Positions 15,202 to 19,050 of a DNA stretch of 19,050 bases are shown here, piece after piece (the first letter of the stretch is position 1; every line of letters begins with the position of its first letter). The translations under genes and the position numbers were made by a program. This DNA comes from Helicobacter sp. (GTDB lineage Bacteria > Campylobacterota > Campylobacteria > Campylobacterales > Helicobacteraceae): NCBI GenBank assembly GCA_029264655.1, contig JARHZY010000092.1, positions 1 through 19,050 of the forward strand, written 5' to 3'. Below the pieces are notes generated by a model. The model saw only the letters and a program-made list of their open reading frames with translations. It did no database searches and was not told where the DNA came from.

Positions 15202-16002
15202 TTAAAAGGTATAGCTATATGCTATATAGGGATTATAATCCGCCACAAAGCCATCTGATTCTACCCGAAGTGATTGGGTGGGTAGAAACTTTACTCCAAC
15301 TTCTATTCTATGATGGTATGCAAATACAGCACTTAAGCCTCCCTGCACCATTACATTGCCACTTGCTTTAAAGTTACTTGTTTTTTGTGTTTCAGGAATA
15401 GTAATTGGTGTCTTTAAATCAAAATACATAAATGCTCCAGCACCAATACCAGCAAAAAATCCCAATGTATTCTTATAATGTTTATCAATAAAGAAATCAA
15501 TCAAAATATCAAGTCCAAGGCTTGCCATAAGAAAAGCACCATTATAAGCATTTGCTTCAGTGCGTAATGGTGAGAGATTATCACTTGTAAAATCAATCCC
15601 AAAATAACCACGCATACCTATATATTTATCTAAATAGCTAATAACACCCGTCCGCACACCCATGCCCATACCATATACATACGAAGGTGCATTATGGAGT
15701 ATGCGTTGGATTGGAATCATATTAACAGCAACCATTATATATACACCATTGCGTTCTTTGTTAGCTTGTCTTAATAATGAAAGTTGTTTGGCAGTTACTT
15801 GTGGAGTGCTAATATTACGCGAAACTGCAATATTTGTTTGTTGCTGGGCTGTGCTTAATGGTTGCAAATAGCCTGCAGTATTATCTTGTGGAAATGCAGT
15901 AAAGTCATTAGCATAACACACTACACTTATACACAATAGGCAAATGAATTGCATAAAATAGCAACGCCTTATTGTAGCAGATAATATTATATCATAATGC
16001 AT
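15202..16002 (-). CDS. Predicted small outer-membrane beta-barrel protein
   Basis: From the ATG at 16002 the product has 266 aa. Three ATGs are possible: 16047 (overlaps the ATPase gene), 16002 and 15954. The second gives a standard signal peptide: Arg-Arg (12-13), hydrophobic core, Ala-Asn at about 31. The third lacks any basic residue, although a perfect extended -10 box (TGATATAAT, minus strand, 15986-15994) would serve it. After a Gln/Thr-rich stretch of about 50 residues, strands such as 'YGMGMGVRTGVISYL', 'MRGYFGIDFTS', 'LGFFAGIGAGAFMYFDL' and 'HRIEVGVKFLPTQSL' alternate small and aromatic residues, and the chain ends in 'YIAYSYTF' with the C-terminal Phe recognised by the BAM machinery. 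It fits the broad Helicobacter outer-membrane family. It lies 10 nt after the ATPase gene. Function unknown. Confidence 0.65.
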   Translation of the reverse strand: MHYDIILSATIRRCYFMQFICLLCISVVCYANDFTAFPQDNTAGYLQPLSTAQQQTNIAVSRNISTPQVTAKQLSLLRQANKERNGVYIMVAVNMIPIQRILHNAPSYVYGMGMGVRTGVISYLDKYIGMRGYFGIDFTSDNLSPLRTEANAYNGAFLMASLGLDILIDFFIDKHYKNTLGFFAGIGAGAFMYFDLKTPITIPETQKTSNFKASGNVMVQGGLSAVFAYHHRIEVGVKFLPTQSLRVESDGFVADYNPYIAYSYTF

Positions 16003-16012
16003 ATATATATCT

Positions 16013-17590
16013 TTATAGAAGACTTTCTTCATAACTAATAATCCCATTTTGAAATAATTTTGTTGCCTGTTGTTTTAATGTCGGTATACCACAATACAAT
16101 GCTGTTGTTTTATTGGTATAATCAAATAACGAATATGTAGAATCCTGTTGTTTATGTGTATAAAAATCAAAAACTTCTTGCAGTAAAATCCGCTTTCCAT
16201 AACCTCGTCCATAGCATTCATGGCAACCATTTGCATGGAAGCTACCTGCTATTTCTTTTTTACATATAGGACAAAGTGTTTGTATAAGTCTTTGTGCGAC
16301 AATGAGTTGCAATGTTGCTTGTAAAATATACTCTTTTGCACCAAGCTCGCGTAATCTCGCAAGACTTGAATGGCAATCGCTTGAATGTATGCTAGCTAAT
16401 ACTAAATGCCCTGTAAGTGCGGCACGCATAGCAATCTCCAAGGTATCATAATCACGTATTTCACCTATCATGATAATATCTGGATCTTGACGCAATATAT
16501 ATTTAAGTGCTTTAGCAAAACCAAAAGAAAGCTCTTCATGCACTTGGCATTGTGTAATACCCTGTATCTCTTGCTCAATTGGATCTTCTATAGTAATAAT
16601 TTTTTTTGTGCCATTATGTAAAAATCTTAAACAATTATAAAGTAATGTGCTTTTACCACTGCCTGTTGGACCACTAATAAGAATGAGTCCGCTTTTTGCA
16701 AGCAAGGTTCGCTTTAGAATCTCTAAAAGTTTTGGCAATAACCCCAAAGTATCAAGACTTGCAAATCGCTTATTTGCATGTGGGATACGCAAAACAATGC
16801 TTTCACCATGAGGTGTTGGCAAAAATGAAATACGAATATCGCAGGTTTGTTTTTCATTTTTATATCGAATATTATGGAGTTTTAAATGCCCATCTTGGGG
16901 TAACCTCATTTCATTAATATCAAGTTGGCATAAAAGTTTTAATTTTTGTGATATTTTAGCAAAAAGCGGTGCATAAATTTCCAAAAAATCCACTAAAATA
17001 CCATCAAGACGCAAAGAGCAATTTGCTTTAGAATCTTGGAGTAATAAATGAATATCGCTTGCATGCATAGCAAGTGCAAACTCCACAAGCAAAGCAATAA
17101 GATTTGTATGTAATTCTTGAGCTTTGCAATGTTGTTGCAATTGCAATGCAAGTGTAAGTTCATGTAAAAACTCTTGTTTGCAGATATAAAACCGCAATGT
17201 TTCTTGATAATGCAAACGTATTTGCTTTATAAGTGTTTCTCGATAATTTATGCTAAATGGTTCATAAAGCACTACACAAAGTGTTGGTGCCTGCATACTT
17301 GTATCATGAAAAATAACATTTGGGAGATATGCTTGTGGTGTTTGTAAAATAGTGTGGATAATATGATAACTATTTGCTAAAATATGCAAATGCAATGGCT
17401 CTAAATCTTTTTGCATAAGATATGATTCAAAATATGGATGCGATTCTATAAATTTTGAAAAAATTAATGCCTTTTGTGTGATAAGCAATGTGTAAAGAGA
17501 ATCTAAAAATATTTGTTTTTGTGTCGTGTGTAATGCATCATAATATTCTTGTGAGGGAATATAGGGATTAGTTTGCAGTGTTGCTATCAC
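16013..17590 (-). CDS. GspE/PilB-family secretion ATPase (type II / transformation system, CtsE-like)
   Basis: From the GTG at 17590 the product has 525 aa. This start has AGGA 8 nt upstream and overlaps thyX by 23 nt; the frame extends up to a TTG at 17638 without a ribosome-binding site. Numbered from the GTG: Walker A GPTGSGKST at 307-315, Asp box EDPIEQ near 335, Walker B 'DPDIIMIGEIRD' at 369-380, His box 'LASIHSSD', and a zinc finger of two CxxC pairs at 440/443 and 456/459, all typical of GspE/PilB. The hexamer powers pseudopilus assembly at the inner membrane. Campylobacter jejuni uses a relative, CtsE, for natural transformation, the most likely role here. The N-terminal domain is divergent. 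No GspD, GspF or pilin gene is seen in the window. Confidence 0.88.
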   Translation of the reverse strand: MIATLQTNPYIPSQEYYDALHTTQKQIFLDSLYTLLITQKALIFSKFIESHPYFESYLMQKDLEPLHLHILANSYHIIHTILQTPQAYLPNVIFHDTSMQAPTLCVVLYEPFSINYRETLIKQIRLHYQETLRFYICKQEFLHELTLALQLQQHCKAQELHTNLIALLVEFALAMHASDIHLLLQDSKANCSLRLDGILVDFLEIYAPLFAKISQKLKLLCQLDINEMRLPQDGHLKLHNIRYKNEKQTCDIRISFLPTPHGESIVLRIPHANKRFASLDTLGLLPKLLEILKRTLLAKSGLILISGPTGSGKSTLLYNCLRFLHNGTKKIITIEDPIEQEIQGITQCQVHEELSFGFAKALKYILRQDPDIIMIGEIRDYDTLEIAMRAALTGHLVLASIHSSDCHSSLARLRELGAKEYILQATLQLIVAQRLIQTLCPICKKEIAGSFHANGCHECYGRGYGKRILLQEVFDFYTHKQQDSTYSLFDYTNKTTALYCGIPTLKQQATKLFQNGIISYEESLL

Positions 17591-18206
17591 AGAGATATTC
17601 CTGAAATAAATATTTATGCTCTTGTGGCAAAGCTTCAAATATGCTATAGGCTAACTCTTGTATCTCTTGCAAAGCCCTTTTACTTGTCCTTAATTCTAAG
17701 AAATTTTGCAAACTTCTTGCATTGATAGTCCATACAAGGCTAGTCTTATAGCATTCTGGTAATGCGTATTTAGCAACATCATTAGCAATACCATTTTTTA
17801 GTGCTAATCTTAATCTCTCTAAAGATTCCATGTTATTATCATTTATTGTTTTATCATAAATCAAAAGAATGTATTTACTAGCACGCAACATATTCTCATC
17901 ATTTATAGGTAAAAAGCTAGATTCTTTATTGAGTTCTTTTAGTGTATATCTTGTGCTTTTTACACTAAGACTTGCCATTCTATGTCTTGCTAATTCTTGC
18001 AAACATGCACGACTTATGCCTACTATTTCAAAACTATAAACTAAGTGTTCTAAAGTAGATTTATGCTTATTAACATTCCCTATTCTATGTATTAAGTCTT
18101 TGTCAATATCACCGCCATTATCACTCTTTTTATGGCTATCCCAACATGTGCGTATTGCATGGCTACATACGCTTAAGGGCGTATTATTTAATAATCTAAC
18201 ATTCAT
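17568..18206 (-). CDS. thyX: Flavin-dependent thymidylate synthase ThyX
   Basis: ThyX makes dTMP from dUMP using FAD, NADPH and methylene-tetrahydrofolate; it replaces ThyA in Helicobacter and Campylobacter. The signature RHRx7S is present as RHRMASLSVKS (74-84), followed by 'TRYTLKEL'. 'HKSTLEH' (48-54) and the C-terminal 'NARSLQNFLELRTSKRALQEI' (162-182) are the other conserved blocks that bind FAD and dUMP. The length, 212 aa, is normal. The ATG has AAAGGA 5-6 nt upstream. It lies 9 nt after the muramidase stop and overlaps the ATPase gene, so the three may be co-transcribed. ThyX also occurs on phages, so with a phage-type neighbour the origin of this copy is worth testing, but the ATPase overlap favours a resident gene. 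Confidence 0.95.
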   Translation of the reverse strand: MNVRLLNNTPLSVCSHAIRTCWDSHKKSDNGGDIDKDLIHRIGNVNKHKSTLEHLVYSFEIVGISRACLQELARHRMASLSVKSTRYTLKELNKESSFLPINDENMLRASKYILLIYDKTINDNNMESLERLRLALKNGIANDVAKYALPECYKTSLVWTINARSLQNFLELRTSKRALQEIQELAYSIFEALPQEHKYLFQEYLCDSNTAN

Positions 18207-18215
18207 TACATTCCT

Positions 18216-18776
18216 TTAGACAAAAAAATCTTTTACTCGATTTAACCAACCTTTCAAAAACTTCTCATTTTGACCTTTCTTTGCTATCGCATGAAAAAAA
18301 GCTTCTCGTCTCTGGCAAAGCTTATTGCATAACTCTTTGCCATCTGCATTATTAATTGCTTCTAGGGTTTTATTACCCAAAACACCATCAACGCTAACAT
18401 TTAGCACTTCTTGAATACTCTTAACCGCTCTACTCACACCGCTATTTACTGCAAAATCATATAAGGCATTTGCCACATCTTGACTTTCTATCTGTTCTCC
18501 CTTAATCTTATCAAAAAAGCATGTTTTATAAAAATCGTGCATAGTTCTTTTAAATTCACCATTACCTAAGCATAATTTTTCTAAATTTTTATAATCTTTT
18601 CTACCAAAATCTTTAAAAGTGCTTTTATAATCATCTAAGATCTTCCATAGGCTTAAACTAGGATGCATGTTTCTTGCTATACCAAAAATAGTTTCACCGC
18701 CTTTATCACCTGCGACATTGCAATATCCTCCCTCCCATTTCAACGTTTTTGCTTCTGCAATTTTTAAATCTGCCAT
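18216..18776 (-). CDS. Glycoside hydrolase family 108 N-acetylmuramidase (phage-type endolysin)
   Basis: The product has 186 aa. The catalytic Glu lies in 'KWEGGYCNVAGDKGGETIFGIAR' (E15), the GH108 hallmark in which EGGY and D-x-GG-x-T-x-x-GI are near-invariant. The second half (about 95-180), with 'IQEVLNVSVDGVLGNKTLEAI', is the associated C-terminal peptidoglycan-binding domain (PF09374). The enzyme cleaves the glycan strand of peptidoglycan. There is no signal peptide, so export would need a holin or another secretion route, typical of phage lysis cassettes; type VI or contractile-tail effectors are an alternative. The ATG has AAAGGA 6 nt upstream. It follows an unrecognised gene by 62 nt and precedes thyX by 9 nt. 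Confidence 0.88.
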   Translation of the reverse strand: MADLKIAEAKTLKWEGGYCNVAGDKGGETIFGIARNMHPSLSLWKILDDYKSTFKDFGRKDYKNLEKLCLGNGEFKRTMHDFYKTCFFDKIKGEQIESQDVANALYDFAVNSGVSRAVKSIQEVLNVSVDGVLGNKTLEAINNADGKELCNKLCQRREAFFHAIAKKGQNEKFLKGWLNRVKDFFV

Positions 18777-18838
18777 AATTTATCCTTTAATAAAAATTTA
18801 AAGAATTTTTGCATTTTTTATAAATGAATAATAGGGGG

Positions 18839-19050
18839 TTATTGCTGTGATTCACTTTTAGTGCTTAGCATTAGTTGTTTTTCATAAAGGGGCTTTAATA
18901 TTTTATATTGGCGTCTAAGCTCACTATCGGTAATATCATTTACTCCTTTTTTTGGGCTGTTGATATAACTAGGCATAACATTTGGAATACCATCCCTTAC
19001 AATCTTAATATATCTCTCTAAATCTATATCATCATGTTTTTTTAGCGGCA
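18839..19050 (-). CDS. Unrecognised protein, C-terminal part (5' end outside window)
   Basis: An open frame runs from the window edge to a TAA at 18839, giving the last 69 residues or so. The end reads 'VNDITDSELRRQYKILKPLYEK' and is hydrophilic and helical, finishing in Ser/Gln-rich residues. No domain was recognised. It lies on the same strand just before the GH108 muramidase, so it probably belongs to the same phage or accessory segment. Confidence 0.5.
   Translation of the reverse strand, partial: PLKKHDDIDLERYIKIVRDGIPNVMPSYINSPKKGVNDITDSELRRQYKILKPLYEKQLMLSTKSESQQ

Noticed and set aside
15189..15208. Perfect 7-bp inverted repeat CTTTTAA/TTAAAAG over the stop of the beta-barrel gene
   Set aside because: Almost all A/T, short, and not followed by a T-run beyond background, so not called as a terminator.
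15093..15371. 92-codon plus-strand frame at the SUFU/barrel-gene junction
   Set aside because: Its second half lies antisense to the beta-barrel gene, and the first half is low-complexity; no support for coding.
1..19050. Search for CRISPR arrays, tRNA/rRNA genes and insertion sequences
   Set aside because: No regularly spaced direct repeats, no tRNA T-loop (GGTTCGAATCC-like) signals, and no transposase-like frame were seen.

Overview
The window is AT-rich, and its gene content points to a Campylobacterota genome, most likely an enterohepatic Helicobacter. Supporting signs are a Hof-type outer-membrane porin, a PerR-type Fur regulator, ThyX (not ThyA) as thymidylate synthase, HemD, a CtsE/GspE-type secretion ATPase, promoters made of extended -10 boxes (TGnTATAAT) with no clear -35, and a 13-base C/G homopolymer. 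No tRNA, rRNA, insertion sequence or CRISPR array was seen. Species assignment is inference from the sequence alone.

Layout. 1-971 (-): N-terminal part of a porin-like outer-membrane protein, then about 940 bp of AT-rich DNA without a gene. 1915-2325 (-): perR. 2528-3265 (+): membrane-anchored MORN/YwqK-repeat protein, with a 20-bp dyad at its promoter. 3266-4041: non-coding. 4042-4962 (+): ttcA (tRNA thiolation). 5144-5272 (-): a 42-aa lipoprotein that starts back to back with 5273-5839 (+), a DUF721/DciA-like gene that appears to have a leaderless mRNA. 5877-6710 (-): TauE/SafE (DsbD_2)-type membrane protein with a His/Met-rich tail, divergent from 7078-9357 (+), a TonB-dependent receptor whose promoter overlaps a dyad. 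10104-10832 and 9533-10087 (-): hemD followed by an RDD-family membrane protein. About 500 bp without a solid gene, carrying the C13 tract, separates hemD from clpB (11344-14073, -). clpB has a CIRCE-like operator and an approximately 48-residue insertion in its second AAA+ domain. 14362-15039 (+): stand-alone SUFU-domain protein. 15202-18839 (-): small beta-barrel protein, GspE/PilB-family ATPase, thyX, a phage-type GH108 muramidase, and the 3' end of an unrecognised gene that runs off the window.

How the parts work together. Two stress controls can be read from the DNA: a PerR-type regulator, and a heat-shock operator on clpB (HrcA/CIRCE). The TonB receptor and the His/Met-rich TauE-like protein form a divergent pair consistent with metal handling; the substrate is not determined. 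The tightly packed 15202-18206 block (gaps or overlaps of at most about 23 nt) links a secretion or transformation ATPase, an envelope barrel protein and thyX. The lysozyme and partial gene beyond it look like the edge of a prophage or other accessory segment.

Most worth a second look: the ClpB insertion at the position where ClpA/ClpX carry the ClpP-binding loop; the CIRCE-like site; the leaderless gene and missed lipoprotein with abutting starts; the G13 tract just after clpB; and the solitary SUFU gene.
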